From the NCBI RefSeq assembly GCF_002101295.1, contig NZ_CP020778.1, positions 248,001 to 312,000 on the forward strand: a stretch of 64,000 nucleotides of DNA. The letters run 5' to 3'. The translations under genes and the position numbers were made by a program. The stretch comes from Candidatus Pelagibacter sp. RS40 (GTDB lineage: Bacteria > Pseudomonadota > Alphaproteobacteria > Pelagibacterales > Pelagibacteraceae). This document shows, in pieces, positions 7,615 to 17,012 of the stretch (the stretch's first letter is position 1; each line of letters starts with the position of its first letter). Below the pieces are notes generated by a model that was not told where the DNA came from, ran no database searches, and saw only the letters and a list, made by a program, of their open reading frames with translations.

Positions 7615-10388
7615 TGAGTGCGGAAAAAAGAAAAGTTGCCTATATAGATGGAAAACCCTATGAAATAGGGCCAAATCATACATCTATTTTAAAATTTGTA
7701 AAAAGTTACTTGGGAGAAAAGAAGGTACCAACACTATGCGACGACCCTAACCTTGCACCTTATGGTGCTTGCAGAGTCTGCTCTGTTGAAGTTGCTCTAG
7801 AAAAAGACGGTCCAACTAAAGTAGTTGCATCATGTCATACACCTGTTGGAGAAAACCAACACATATTTACAAGTAATGATGGATTGCAAAACTTAAGAAA
7901 AAATATTGTTGAGTTAGTATTAACAGACCATCCAATGAATTGTGATACTTGTGAAGTAGATAAAAATTGTGAACTTCAAACTGTAGCAAATGACTTAGGA
8001 ATTAGCGACCATAGATATAATAACCCTAAACAACATAAAGGAACTCCCAAAGATACTTCTCACTCTTACATGAGAATGAATTTGGACAACTGTATAAATT
8101 GTGGAAGATGTGTAAGAGCATGTGATGAAATTCAAGGTTCGTTTGTTTTGACAATGAGTGGAAGAGGATTTGAGTCTAGAATTACCACTGATAATGATAT
8201 GCTCTTTGGGGACTCATCGTGTGTATCTTGTGGTGCTTGCGCTCACACTTGTCCAACAGATGCTATTTCAGATGTATTTCAATCTAAATCAGTAAAAGTA
8301 GATAAAAAAGTTAGAACTACGTGCTCGTACTGCGGTGTCGGTTGTAATTTAGAGACCTCTGTAAAAGATGGAAAAGTTGTTGCAATAGATACTCCAAAAG
8401 AAACTGAAGTAAACGCAGGTCATACATGTATCAAAGGAAGATATGCATTTGGTTTTTATGATCATCCAGACAGACTGAGAAGTCCTTTGATTAAGAGAAA
8501 TGGAAAATTTGAAGAAGTATCTTGGGATGATGCTTACGAATATATAAAGCAAAAATTAGAAAAGATTAAGAATGAGAGTGGCCCAGATGCTATTGCTGGT
8601 ATTTCTTCAGCTAGATGCACTAATGAGGAAAATTATGTTTTTCAAAAAATGATCAGAGCAGCAATTGGAACAAATAATATAGATTGCTGTGCAAGAATTT
8701 GCCATTCACCTACTGCATGGGGAATGCAACAAACTTTTGGAACAGGGGCAGCAACTAACTCCACAGAGGATATTTATCATGCTGATTTATTTTTAATCAT
8801 TGGAGCAAATCCAACAAATGCTCATCCTGTAACTGGTGCAAAAATTAAACAACAGGTTATGAAAGGTAAAAAATTAATTGTGCTTGATCCAATTACTACT
8901 GATATTGCTAAACTTGCTGACTATCATATTAGATTAAGACCTGGAACAAACGTTGCTGTACTAAACATGATGCTTTACTACATTGTTAAAGGAAACTTAT
9001 TAAATAAAGATTTTGTTGAAAATAGAACTGAAGGGTTTGATGAATTTTTAAATCACATTAATGGTTTAGATATTGATCATCTAGCAAGTGTTGCTGGTGT
9101 TGATAAACAATTAGTTAAAGAAGCAGCCATTGCATATGCAACAGCAAAAAATTCTATGGAGTTCCATGGTTTAGGAGTTACTGAGCACGAACAAGGTTCT
9201 AAAACTGTGATGTTGATTGCAGACCTTGCAATGATTACTGGCAACATAGGAAGAAGAGGTGTTGGAGTTAATCCTTTAAGAGGTCAGAACAATGTTCAAG
9301 GGGCTGCAGATATGGGGTGCCAACCTCATCAAGGTGCTGGTTATTTCCCAGTAGCTGATAAAAAAATTCAAGATTTTTACACTGAAAAATATGGTGCAGT
9401 CCACCCAACAAAAGCTGGATTGAAAATCCCAGAAATATTTGATGCAGCAATAAATAAGGAAGTTAAAGGATTATGGATTATTGGAGAAGATATTGTTCAG
9501 ACTGATCCAAACAGTGCGCATGTTATTAAAGCAATGGAATCTTTAGATTTATTGGTTGTTCAAGAGATATTTATGAGTGAAACAGCAAAATTAGCAGATG
9601 TCGTTTTGCCAGGAACAACATTTTTAGAAAAAGACGGTACTTTTACAAACACAGAAAGAAGAGTTCAAAGAGTTAATAAAGCCGCTGAACCTTTACCAGG
9701 CACAAAACCAGATGGTGTCATTGTTACTGAGATGATGCAAAAGCTTGGATATGATCAGCCAACTTATGATGCTGATCAAGTATTAGCAGAGGTTGCAGAT
9801 GTTGTTCCGTTCTTTAAAGGAATTACTAGAGAGAGACTAGGTAAACTTGGATTACAGTGGCCAGTAAAAGAAGATGGAACAGATACAAAAATTTTACATG
9901 AAAAAGAGTTTAAGCTTGGAAAAGGAAGATTAAAGTCTTTTGACTGGAAGGAATCTACAGAAATTAAAAATAATATTAAAGAGTATCCGCTTATTCTTAC
10001 TACTAGTAGAGTTTTGCAACATTACAATGCAGCAACTATGACAAGAAGGACTAAAAATTTAAATATTGTTGATGAAGATATATTACTAGTAAACCCTATA
10101 GATGCTAAAGAAAGAGAATTAAATAACGGTGATATAGCAAGACTTTACTCAGGCAGAGGCGAAGTTTCATTAAAAGTTGAAGTAACAGACAAAGTAAAAG
10201 AGGGAATTGTATTCACAACTTTCCATTTTCCAGAACACATGGTAAATATGGTTACAGGTGATGGTAAAGATGAAGAGACAAAATGTGCAGAATATAAAGT
10301 TTCTGCAGTTCAAGTTCAAAAAATATCAAATAAATTTAAAACAGAAATTTCTCCATCCGAAAAACAAGCTGAAATTGTAAGAAATTAA
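7614..10388 (+). CDS. Formate dehydrogenase alpha (molybdenum) subunit
   Basis: The 924-residue catalytic subunit has these domains in order. A NuoG-like [2Fe-2S] domain contains Cys51-type PYGACRVC. A His-Cys [4Fe-4S] site lies at HPMNCDTCEVDKNC. Two ferredoxin clusters are at CINCGRCVRAC and CVSCGACAHTC. The molybdopterin oxidoreductase domain starts with TTCSYCGVGCNLE, another [4Fe-4S] site. The molybdenum ligand is cysteine (about residue 363, in CCARICHSP), where the E. coli FdhF enzyme has selenocysteine, so no SECIS element is needed. A C-terminal dinucleotide-binding domain completes it. It oxidises formate to CO2. Length and cluster set match FdsA-type oxygen-tolerant NAD-linked enzymes. 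Confidence 0.95.
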   Translation: MSAEKRKVAYIDGKPYEIGPNHTSILKFVKSYLGEKKVPTLCDDPNLAPYGACRVCSVEVALEKDGPTKVVASCHTPVGENQHIFTSNDGLQNLRKNIVELVLTDHPMNCDTCEVDKNCELQTVANDLGISDHRYNNPKQHKGTPKDTSHSYMRMNLDNCINCGRCVRACDEIQGSFVLTMSGRGFESRITTDNDMLFGDSSCVSCGACAHTCPTDAISDVFQSKSVKVDKKVRTTCSYCGVGCNLETSVKDGKVVAIDTPKETEVNAGHTCIKGRYAFGFYDHPDRLRSPLIKRNGKFEEVSWDDAYEYIKQKLEKIKNESGPDAIAGISSARCTNEENYVFQKMIRAAIGTNNIDCCARICHSPTAWGMQQTFGTGAATNSTEDIYHADLFLIIGANPTNAHPVTGAKIKQQVMKGKKLIVLDPITTDIAKLADYHIRLRPGTNVAVLNMMLYYIVKGNLLNKDFVENRTEGFDEFLNHINGLDIDHLASVAGVDKQLVKEAAIAYATAKNSMEFHGLGVTEHEQGSKTVMLIADLAMITGNIGRRGVGVNPLRGQNNVQGAADMGCQPHQGAGYFPVADKKIQDFYTEKYGAVHPTKAGLKIPEIFDAAINKEVKGLWIIGEDIVQTDPNSAHVIKAMESLDLLVVQEIFMSETAKLADVVLPGTTFLEKDGTFTNTERRVQRVNKAAEPLPGTKPDGVIVTEMMQKLGYDQPTYDADQVLAEVADVVPFFKGITRERLGKLGLQWPVKEDGTDTKILHEKEFKLGKGRLKSFDWKESTEIKNNIKEYPLILTTSRVLQHYNAATMTRRTKNLNIVDEDILLVNPIDAKERELNNGDIARLYSGRGEVSLKVEVTDKVKEGIVFTTFHFPEHMVNMVTGDGKDEETKCAEYKVSAVQVQKISNKFKTEISPSEKQAEIVRN

Positions 10389-10457
10389 AAAATTCTCCAA
10401 AAATTTTTAAAATTTTTTTTTTTAGGTTAAAATATTTTTAAAAAAAAAGGAGTTATA

Positions 10458-10775
10458 ATGAAAGCATATATAATGGGTAATTACACAGAAAAAGCCTTTC
10501 AAGGTTTCATGAAGGATCCCACAAGTGATAGAAAAGCAGTGGTAGAACAATTAACAAAGGCAGTTGGTGGAACAATTCATAGTATGGACATCGTTAGAGG
10601 TTCATATGATTTTATTGTTGTGACTGATATTGGAGCGTTTGAAAATTTTGCTGCAATTAAATTAGTTGTTGAAGCATCTGGTGCTGTTAAGAATATGACA
10701 ATGTTAGAGGCAATAGACTTTACGAAAGCTACTACTAAAGCAAGTCAGATAGGCTATAAACCACCAGGACAATAG
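10458..10775 (+). CDS. GYD-domain small protein
   Basis: This 105-residue protein matches the GYD family, a ferredoxin-like small fold of unknown biochemical role named for a Gly-Tyr-Asp motif. Here the related motif reads GSYDF near residues 49-53. It has a strong ribosome-binding site, AAGGAG, eight bases before ATG, much better than most genes in the window, suggesting it is well translated. It follows the formate dehydrogenase alpha gene by 69 bases that contain only A/T runs. It is in the same direction, but whether it shares the operon cannot be judged. No function is assigned. Confidence 0.75.
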   Translation: MKAYIMGNYTEKAFQGFMKDPTSDRKAVVEQLTKAVGGTIHSMDIVRGSYDFIVVTDIGAFENFAAIKLVVEASGAVKNMTMLEAIDFTKATTKASQIGYKPPGQ

Positions 10776-10779
10776 GTAA

Positions 10780-11148
10780 TTATTTTTTTTCGTCGTTATC
10801 TACGACTAGGCAGATTTCTGATTTAGTCAGGAATCTGCGACCTGTTCCATTATCCAATGAGAACATTCCACCTATTCCTTTAACAGCGTCAATTGTTAGA
10901 TCAGTATGTTTCCATTTTTCATACTGATCACCATTCATGTAAAATGGCACTCCTCCAATTTCACCTAGTTTAATATCATTATCGCCTAGAGGAAATTCAC
11001 CCTCTTGAAAACACATAGGTGCACTACCATCGCAACATCCACCTGATTGATGAAACATTAAATTTTCTCCATATTTCTCCTGGAGTTCAGATAATAAGTT
11101 TAACGCTGAATTTGTTGCAGATACTTTCATTTTTAAAGTACGGCCCAT
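10780..11148 (-). CDS. DUF779 protein, aldehyde dehydrogenase partner
   Basis: This 122-residue protein fits the DUF779 family. Visible features are the cysteine cluster SGGCCDGSAPMC, the IGGVPFYM segment and a C-terminal GRRFLTKSEIC. Family genes are typically found next to NAD-dependent acetaldehyde or propionaldehyde dehydrogenases, and that holds here: the aldehyde dehydrogenase lies 33 bases upstream on the same strand. The conserved cysteines suggest metal or redox binding, but the function is not established. Its stop lies four bases from the convergent GYD gene stop, leaving no room for a conventional terminator. Confidence 0.82.
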   Translation of the reverse strand: MGRTLKMKVSATNSALNLLSELQEKYGENLMFHQSGGCCDGSAPMCFQEGEFPLGDNDIKLGEIGGVPFYMNGDQYEKWKHTDLTIDAVKGIGGMFSLDNGTGRRFLTKSEICLVVDNDEKK

Positions 11149-11181
11149 GATTTAGAATCATGGGCCAGTATATATTATTGA

Positions 11182-12726
11182 TTAAAAGAAGCCTAATTTT
11201 TTCTCAGCATAAGAAACGTGTAGATTCTTATTCTGTCTATAATGATTAAGCATCATTTTATGAGTTTCTCTTCCAACTCCTGATTGTTTATATCCACCAA
11301 ATGGAGAGTGAGCTGGATAAGCATGGTAACAATTAGTCCATACTATTCCTGCTTGTATTGCTCTACCCATTCTGTGAGCGATATTACCATTTCTGGTCCA
11401 TACAGCTGCACCTAAACCATAAAGAGTATCATTAGCAATTTTTAATGCTTCTGCTTCATCTTTAAATTTAATTACAGATACTACAGGTCCGAAAATTTCT
11501 TCTTGAGAAATTCTCATATCATTTTTAGCTTCGAAAACAGTTGGTTGGATATAGTTTCCTTTTTCCAAACCACTATTTAGTTTAGCTACATCTCCACCTG
11601 TAAGAACTTTAGCACCCTCTTTTTTACCAAGCTCTAGATAAGATTTTATCTTTTCCATTTGCTCTACTGATGCTTGAGCTCCAATCATGGTTTCCATTTT
11701 TAAAGGATTGTCTTGTACAACTGCTTTTGTTCTTGCAATCGCTCTTTCCATGAACTTATCATAGATAGATTCTTGAATTAAAGCTCTACTTGGACAAGTA
11801 CAAACCTCACCCTGGTTTAGATTGAACATCACAAAACCTTCTATACACTTATCAAAGAAGTCGTCATCTTTTTCCATGACATCTTCAAAGAAAATATTAG
11901 GAGATTTTCCACCTAATTCTAGTGTAATTGGAATAATGTTTTGTGCTGCATACTGCATAATCAATCTTCCAGTTGTTGTTTCACCAGTGAAAGCAACTTT
12001 AGCAACTCTTTTTGATGATGCTAAAGGTTTACCTGCTTCTAAACCGAAACCACTCACAATATTTACAACTCCTGGAGGTAATAGATCTCCAATAAGTTCC
12101 ATCATTACCATAATCGAAGCTGGAGTTTGCTCAGCTGGTTTTAAAACTGAACAGTTTCCTGCTGCAAGTGCTGGAGCCAATTTCCATGTCGCCATTAATA
12201 ATGGAAAATTCCATGGAACTATCTGACCAACAACACCTAATGGCTCATGAAAGTTATATGAGTATTGATTGTTCGCAATCTCAGCAATGGATCCTTCTTC
12301 TGCTCTAATTACACCAGCAAAATATCTCCAGTGATCTATCACTAAAGGTAAATCTGCTGCCATACATTCTCTGATAGGTTTTCCATTATCTAAACATTCA
12401 GCTACAGCTAGTAAGTTTAGGTTTTTTTCTAAAACATCAGCAATTTTATACAAAATATTTGATCTTGTTGTGATGTCTGTCTTTCCCCATTCGGTGAAAG
12501 CTGCGTGAGCTGCATCTAATGCTGCCTCTACGTCTTGTTCGTTTGATCTTGCAACAGAACAGATTTTCTCATTTGATATCGGACTAACATTATCAAAATA
12601 TTTGCCTGATTTAGGTTCTACAAACTTTCCGTTTATATAGTTTCCATATTTAGCTTTAAATGGAAATTTTACCTTTAAATGAGAAGTATCTAGTACTGAT
12701 GACACTTTCAATGCTTCTGCACTCAT
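11182..12726 (-). CDS. NAD-dependent (acet)aldehyde dehydrogenase
   Basis: This is a 514-residue ALDH-superfamily enzyme. Landmarks are [23 protein letters not shown] (cofactor binding), [19 protein letters not shown] with the general-base Glu, and [13 protein letters not shown] with the catalytic Cys. The C-terminus has [13 protein letters not shown]. Length and the [11 protein letters not shown] form are those of the ExaC/AldB-like acetaldehyde dehydrogenases that travel with DUF779, and the DUF779 gene follows at once. The start has a perfect AAGGAGG site (complement of about 12732-12738), suggesting high expression. Substrates could include acetaldehyde, propionaldehyde or other short aldehydes, feeding acids to PrpE-type activation. 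Confidence 0.9.
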   Translation of the reverse strand: MSAEALKVSSVLDTSHLKVKFPFKAKYGNYINGKFVEPKSGKYFDNVSPISNEKICSVARSNEQDVEAALDAAHAAFTEWGKTDITTRSNILYKIADVLEKNLNLLAVAECLDNGKPIRECMAADLPLVIDHWRYFAGVIRAEEGSIAEIANNQYSYNFHEPLGVVGQIVPWNFPLLMATWKLAPALAAGNCSVLKPAEQTPASIMVMMELIGDLLPPGVVNIVSGFGLEAGKPLASSKRVAKVAFTGETTTGRLIMQYAAQNIIPITLELGGKSPNIFFEDVMEKDDDFFDKCIEGFVMFNLNQGEVCTCPSRALIQESIYDKFMERAIARTKAVVQDNPLKMETMIGAQASVEQMEKIKSYLELGKKEGAKVLTGGDVAKLNSGLEKGNYIQPTVFEAKNDMRISQEEIFGPVVSVIKFKDEAEALKIANDTLYGLGAAVWTRNGNIAHRMGRAIQAGIVWTNCYHAYPAHSPFGGYKQSGVGRETHKMMLNHYRQNKNLHVSYAEKKLGFF

Positions 12727-12957
12727 TTTTTCCTCCTTAAGTTAAGTACAATAAGTATATAAATTCGAAATTAACTTGTTTATTTCAGTCGTTTTTGAAT
12801 TTAAAAGAGATTGAAGACTGAATAATTTTTAAACCCAAATTTATAATAAATTAATTTAAGACTGTTAATTTGATCTTGTAAATGTGTTATTTTGAATTCA
12901 ACTTTGAATTGTAAAAAGACTTATTGAATTTAGTTACAAAACTATGATTATCTAAAT

Positions 12958-13950
12958 ATGGAATTATTAAAAGACAAATTTGGCAGAAAATTTCCCTACA
13001 TAAGATTATCCATAACAGATGTATGTAATTTTAAATGTGGCTATTGTTTACCTAATGGCTTCAAAATTGACAAAAGTGACAATAGAACTTTTTTAAGTTT
13101 AGAAGAAATTAAAAGATTGGCTAAAGGTTTATCTGAATTAGGAGTAAGCAAGATTAGATTAACTGGAGGAGAACCAACAATTAGAAAAGATTTTTATGAT
13201 ATTGTAAAAGTAATAAAAAAAAGTTCAGGAATAAATAAAACTGTAATCACTACTAATGGATATAAACTTGATAAATTTGCAGAACAGCTTGTAGAAAGTG
13301 GTTTAGATGGAATTAATATAAGTATTGATAGCTTAGATAAAAATAAGTTCCATAAAATTACAGGACATGATCGATTAAATGAAATTTTAAATGGGATTGA
13401 AAAACTACAAAAACTTAATTTTAAAAATATTAAAATTAACGCTGTTCTTTTAAAAGGGGTGAACAGTAGTGATAAGGATTTTGACAGGTGGTCTAATTAC
13501 ATAAAATCAAATCCAGTAGACTTTAGATATATAGAATTGATGCAAACAGGAGATAATCTAGATTATTTTAAAAAATACCATATATCATCAAAAGTATTCA
13601 CTAACTTTTTAATCAAGAATAATTGGATAATACAAACTCTAGGTAAAGATGCTGGTCCATCTAAAAATTACATAAATCCAGAATTTAAAGGAAAATTTGG
13701 AGTTATCGCTCCTTATTCAAAAGATTTTTGTAAATCCTGCAATAGATTAAGAATTACATCTAGAGGAGACTTAAGATTGTGTTTGTTTGGAAACACTGGA
13801 ATAAATATAAGACACTTAATTCAAAGAGATGATCAAACTGAAGAATTAAAGGATTTAATTTTGAAACAATTAAATTTTAAAAAAGAATCTCATTACTTAG
13901 AACTTGGTGAAACTGGTTTAACTAATAACCTATCAGTAACTGGCGGATAA
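12958..13950 (+). CDS. moaA: GTP 3',8-cyclase MoaA
   Basis: The 330-residue radical SAM enzyme makes the first intermediate of molybdopterin from GTP. The N-terminal cluster motif is CNFKCGYC (Cys23, Cys27, Cys30), followed by RLTGGEPTIRKD. A second C-terminal [4Fe-4S] site is at FCKSCNRLR and a later RLCLFG. The protein ends in VTGG, the conserved terminal di-glycine that enters the active site. Its TGA overlaps moaC by one base, starting a tight run moaA-moaC-moaD-moaE-msrP-msrQ. Confidence 0.96.
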   Translation: MELLKDKFGRKFPYIRLSITDVCNFKCGYCLPNGFKIDKSDNRTFLSLEEIKRLAKGLSELGVSKIRLTGGEPTIRKDFYDIVKVIKKSSGINKTVITTNGYKLDKFAEQLVESGLDGINISIDSLDKNKFHKITGHDRLNEILNGIEKLQKLNFKNIKINAVLLKGVNSSDKDFDRWSNYIKSNPVDFRYIELMQTGDNLDYFKKYHISSKVFTNFLIKNNWIIQTLGKDAGPSKNYINPEFKGKFGVIAPYSKDFCKSCNRLRITSRGDLRLCLFGNTGINIRHLIQRDDQTEELKDLILKQLNFKKESHYLELGETGLTNNLSVTGG

Positions 13951-14498
13951 TGAAAAATTTAAAAATAATTAAAAAAAATGATTTAAAAGATTGGGCTGAG
14001 GAATTGTTCCAAAAAAATTCATATAATATGGTGGATGTATCTTCAAAGAAAGAAACCTTCAGGAGAGCGCTCGCAACAGGGAAAATTTTTGTAGGTGAAG
14101 AAGTTTTTTCATTAATCAAATCAAATCAAATGCCTAAGGGAGATCCTATTTCTTTAGCAGAAGTATCAGCTATATTGGGTGTAAAGAAAACAAGCGAAAT
14201 TATTCCATTATGCCACCCTCTTTCAATTGATCATATTTCGACAAAAATTATATTGGATGAAGAAACTTACTCACTTGACGTTTTTTGTGTTGTCTCAACA
14301 TTTTCTAAAACTGGTGTAGAGATGGAGGCAATTATGGGAGTAAATAGTGCTTTAATAACTATTTATGATTTAAGCAAAATAGTAAATCCACATTTAAAAA
14401 TTTCTGACGTAAAATTATTGATAAAAGAAGGTGGAAAAAAAGAATTATGGAAAAATCCAGATGGGTTACCAGTTTTTTTAAAAGAAATATTTAATTAA
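13950..14498 (+). CDS. moaC: Cyclic pyranopterin monophosphate synthase MoaC
   Basis: This 182-residue MoaC converts the MoaA product into cyclic pyranopterin monophosphate. The core is MVDVSSKKETFRRALA, then IPLCHPLSIDHI (the conserved HP in a substrate pocket) and GVEMEAIMGVNSALITIYD. It is slightly longer at the N-terminus than typical MoaC of about 160 residues, with a lysine-rich leader of about 25 residues. Stop and start overlaps of one base on both sides show translational coupling with moaA and moaD. Confidence 0.95.
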   Translation: MKNLKIIKKNDLKDWAEELFQKNSYNMVDVSSKKETFRRALATGKIFVGEEVFSLIKSNQMPKGDPISLAEVSAILGVKKTSEIIPLCHPLSIDHISTKIILDEETYSLDVFCVVSTFSKTGVEMEAIMGVNSALITIYDLSKIVNPHLKISDVKLLIKEGGKKELWKNPDGLPVFLKEIFN

Positions 14499-14767
14499 TG
14501 AAAATATCTGTTGAGTTGTTTGGGGTTGCAAGAGAATTCAGCAAAACAAAGTACTTAGAATTTAATTTTTCAAAATCCTGTAAAATAATTGACATTAAAA
14601 AAAAACTTTATGAGCATGTTGATAATAAATTTAATGGAAATTTAAATTATAAAGAGATTATAAAAAGTTCGGCATTTTGTTCAGATAAAGATCAAGTAAT
14701 AAAGGAGAACCAAATTTTGAATAAAAATCAAATAATTGGAATTATTCCTCCAATTGGAGGTGGTTAA
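14498..14767 (+). CDS. moaD: Molybdopterin synthase sulfur carrier MoaD
   Basis: At 89 residues this is a ubiquitin-like sulfur carrier. It starts with the typical strand KISVELFGVAREF and ends in IPPIGGG, the terminal Gly-Gly that is thiocarboxylated. With MoaE it forms molybdopterin synthase. It overlaps both neighbours by one base. The enzyme that adenylates it (MoeB-like) is not in this window. Confidence 0.92.
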   Translation: MKISVELFGVAREFSKTKYLEFNFSKSCKIIDIKKKLYEHVDNKFNGNLNYKEIIKSSAFCSDKDQVIKENQILNKNQIIGIIPPIGGG

Positions 14768-15210
14768 TGCTCCATGTAAAAATTATAGATTCTTCAATTG
14801 AAAAAATTGAAATTTCCAAAGCAGAACGTTTTTTAAAATCAGAAAAATTTGGTGCAGTAATTTATTTTGTCGGAGTTGTTAGAGATAATAATGAAAATAA
14901 AAAGGTTAATGGAATTACATATGATGCAAAAGATTCAATGGTAATTAAAAGTTTTGAGGAAATTTATAATGAGACAGAGCAAAAACTGGGAATTAAAAAC
15001 AAAGCTGTTTTTATTGAACATGTAAAGGGTCACCTCAAACTTTCTGAAAAAAGCATACTAATAGGAGTAGCTTGTAAGCACAGAGATGAGGCATATCGAC
15101 TATCAAGATTTATTATTGAAGAAATAAAAAAAAGATCACCTATATGGAAAAAGGAACATTATGAAAATGAAGATAGTAAATGGCTTAAAGGTATTTCGAT
15201 AACAACATGA
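14767..15210 (+). CDS. moaE: Molybdopterin synthase catalytic subunit MoaE
   Basis: This 147-residue protein matches MoaE: FGAVIYFVGVVRDNNENKKV near the N-terminus, the IEHVKGHLKLSEKSILIGVAC core, HRDEAYRLSRFIIEEIKKRSPIWKKE with the active-site lysines, and a W at the C-terminal end. It transfers two sulfurs from MoaD to the precursor to make the dithiolene. It starts at ATG one base into the moaD stop codon and overlaps msrP by four bases, tying cofactor synthesis to one of its clients. Confidence 0.95.
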   Translation: MLHVKIIDSSIEKIEISKAERFLKSEKFGAVIYFVGVVRDNNENKKVNGITYDAKDSMVIKSFEEIYNETEQKLGIKNKAVFIEHVKGHLKLSEKSILIGVACKHRDEAYRLSRFIIEEIKKRSPIWKKEHYENEDSKWLKGISITT

Positions 15211-16124
15211 AATTGAATAAATTTAAATCTTCGGAAATAACTCCTGAAAATTTTTATATAAATAGACGAAAATTCCTTAAGAAAATGGGTATTGTAAGTG
15301 GAACTGCTTTCGCTTCTCAAAATATAATTACATCTGCTTTATCTTACACACCTGAAACTGAGCGAAAAATAACTCCTTATAAATTTGCAACCACTTACAA
15401 CAACTATTACGAATTTGGGACAAGTAAGTCTGATCCACATAAAAACTCTAAAGATTTTATAACAAAGCCATGGGATATTAAAATTGATGGCGAAGTTGAA
15501 AACGAAATTACTTTGTCAGTTGAGGAAATAAAAAACATGATCCCAAGTGAAGAAAGAATATACAGATTTAGATGTGTTGAAGGTTGGTCGATGGTAGTCC
15601 CATGGCTAGGTTTTCCACTTAACAAACTATTAAATAAAGTTAAGCCAACATCTAAGGCTAAATTTGTAAAATTTACATCTGTATATGATCCAGATCAAAT
15701 GAAAGGACAAAGATTTCCAGTATTGAACTGGCCATATAAAGAAGGTTTGAGAATTGATGAGGCCATGCATCCATTAACAATAATGGTTACTGGTCTTTAT
15801 GGAAAAGAACTACCAAATCAAAACGGTGCACCTTTAAGATTGATTGTGCCATGGAAATATGGATTTAAAAGCGCCAAGGCAATTGTTAATATAAAATTTG
15901 TTGAAAAAATGCCTACCTCATCTTGGATGAATGCTTCGCCAAAAGAATATGGTTTTTATTCTAATGTTAATCCTAATGTATCACACCCAAGATGGTCTCA
16001 AGCGACTGAAAGAGTAATTGGTGAGAATATATACTCACCAAGAATAAAAACAGTCATGTTTAATGGTTATGGAGACGAAGTTGCAGGTCTCTATGATGGA
16101 ATGGATTTGAGAAAAAATTTTTAA
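15207..16124 (+). CDS. msrP: Periplasmic methionine sulfoxide reductase, molybdenum subunit MsrP (YedY)
   Basis: The 305-residue protein starts with a Tat signal, NRRKFLKKMG at residues 19-28, so it is exported folded with cofactor. The molybdenum ligand is Cys123 in YRFRCVEGWSMVVPW, a hallmark of YedY/sulfite oxidase-fold enzymes. Later blocks NGAPLRLIVPWKYGFKSAK and the C-terminal DGMDLRKNF are family-typical. It repairs oxidised methionines in periplasmic proteins with electrons from MsrQ, the next gene four bases downstream. It uses plain Mo-molybdopterin, so it depends on the moa genes it overlaps but not on MobA. Confidence 0.95.
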   Translation: MKLNKFKSSEITPENFYINRRKFLKKMGIVSGTAFASQNIITSALSYTPETERKITPYKFATTYNNYYEFGTSKSDPHKNSKDFITKPWDIKIDGEVENEITLSVEEIKNMIPSEERIYRFRCVEGWSMVVPWLGFPLNKLLNKVKPTSKAKFVKFTSVYDPDQMKGQRFPVLNWPYKEGLRIDEAMHPLTIMVTGLYGKELPNQNGAPLRLIVPWKYGFKSAKAIVNIKFVEKMPTSSWMNASPKEYGFYSNVNPNVSHPRWSQATERVIGENIYSPRIKTVMFNGYGDEVAGLYDGMDLRKNF

Positions 16125-16128
16125 TTAA

Positions 16129-16722
16129 ATGATAAAAATTTTCAAACCCACAATCTTTGTATTGTGTTTAGTTCCTTTTATAATAATAGCATATCAAATT
16201 TTATTTAATAAACTTGGAGCAGAACCAGTAAAACAAGTAACTCATCATACAGGAGAGTGGACTTTAAGATTTATTTTGCTGTCTCTTGCAATGACGCCTC
16301 TTAAAAATATTACAAAAATTTTAATTTGGATAAAATATCGAAGGATGTTGGGATTATTTGCTTTTTTTTACGGAACTTTACATTTGCTTACTTACATTGG
16401 TTTTGATTATCAGTTTAATTTAGATCCGATTATTGATGATGTTTTAAATAAAAAATTTATTTTTATAGGATTGGCTGCATGGCTTTTGATGTTGCCTCTT
16501 GCTATTACCTCAAATCAAAAAATGATGCTTATCTTAAAACAAAACTGGAAAAAAATTCACAGGCTGTCGTATTTAATTGGTATTTTTGCTGTTCTACATT
16601 TTATCTGGTTATCTAAGACTATTTTTTTTGAGCCATTGATATATTTAATAATTCTAATAACTCTTTTAACCTTAAGATTAGATATTATTAAATTTTTATT
16701 TAAAAAAAAATCAGTTACTTGA
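16129..16722 (+). CDS. msrQ: MsrQ (YedZ) heme membrane subunit
   Basis: This 197-residue membrane protein has about six transmembrane segments and ferric-reductase-like histidines: VTHHTGEW near residues 38-45, GTLHLLTYIGFD, and KIHRLSYLIGIFAVLHFIW. YedZ-type proteins pass electrons from quinone or flavin to MsrP. It lies four bases after msrP. It slightly overlaps the longest possible reading frame of the next gene, but the likely start of that gene is 45 bases further on. Confidence 0.92.
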   Translation: MIKIFKPTIFVLCLVPFIIIAYQILFNKLGAEPVKQVTHHTGEWTLRFILLSLAMTPLKNITKILIWIKYRRMLGLFAFFYGTLHLLTYIGFDYQFNLDPIIDDVLNKKFIFIGLAAWLLMLPLAITSNQKMMLILKQNWKKIHRLSYLIGIFAVLHFIWLSKTIFFEPLIYLIILITLLTLRLDIIKFLFKKKSVT

Positions 16723-16766
16723 TATTTTTTTATTCATATTTTTTATTAAAAGATTATATTTGTCTA

Positions 16767-17012
16767 ATGGATGAAAAAATTAACAATGAGTTACAATCTG
16801 CTGCATTTAATAGACTTATAGAACATTTAAGAGAGAGAAAAGATGTTCAAAACATTGATCTCATGAATCTTGCTGGATTTTGCAGAAATTGCCTTTCTAA
16901 ATGGTACCGCGAAGAAGCTCAAAAAAAAGGAATTGAGATTTCAGATCCTGAAGCTAGAGAACATGTGTATGGTATGCCTTACACTGAATGGAAAGAGAAA
17001 TACCAAAAGTAA
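16767..17012 (+). CDS. DUF1244 small protein
   Basis: I choose ATG 16767 (81 residues). The longer frame from 16719 adds a hydrophobic stretch that overlaps msrQ and is not part of the family. The protein matches DUF1244, a small helical family of proteobacteria: NLAGFCRNCLSKWYREEA with a CxxC pair, and a C-terminal GMPYTEWKEKYQ. Biochemical function is unknown. It ends one base before the convergent moaB stop. Confidence 0.82.
   Translation: MDEKINNELQSAAFNRLIEHLRERKDVQNIDLMNLAGFCRNCLSKWYREEAQKKGIEISDPEAREHVYGMPYTEWKEKYQK

Noticed and set aside
8600..8720. Selenocysteine formate dehydrogenase
   Set aside because: The ligand codon gives Cys in CCARICHSP and there is no in-frame TGA, so no recoding is required.
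11822..12226. 134-codon frame opposite the aldehyde dehydrogenase
   Set aside because: It lies wholly inside a well-supported gene on the other strand and shows no family features; it is a shadow frame.
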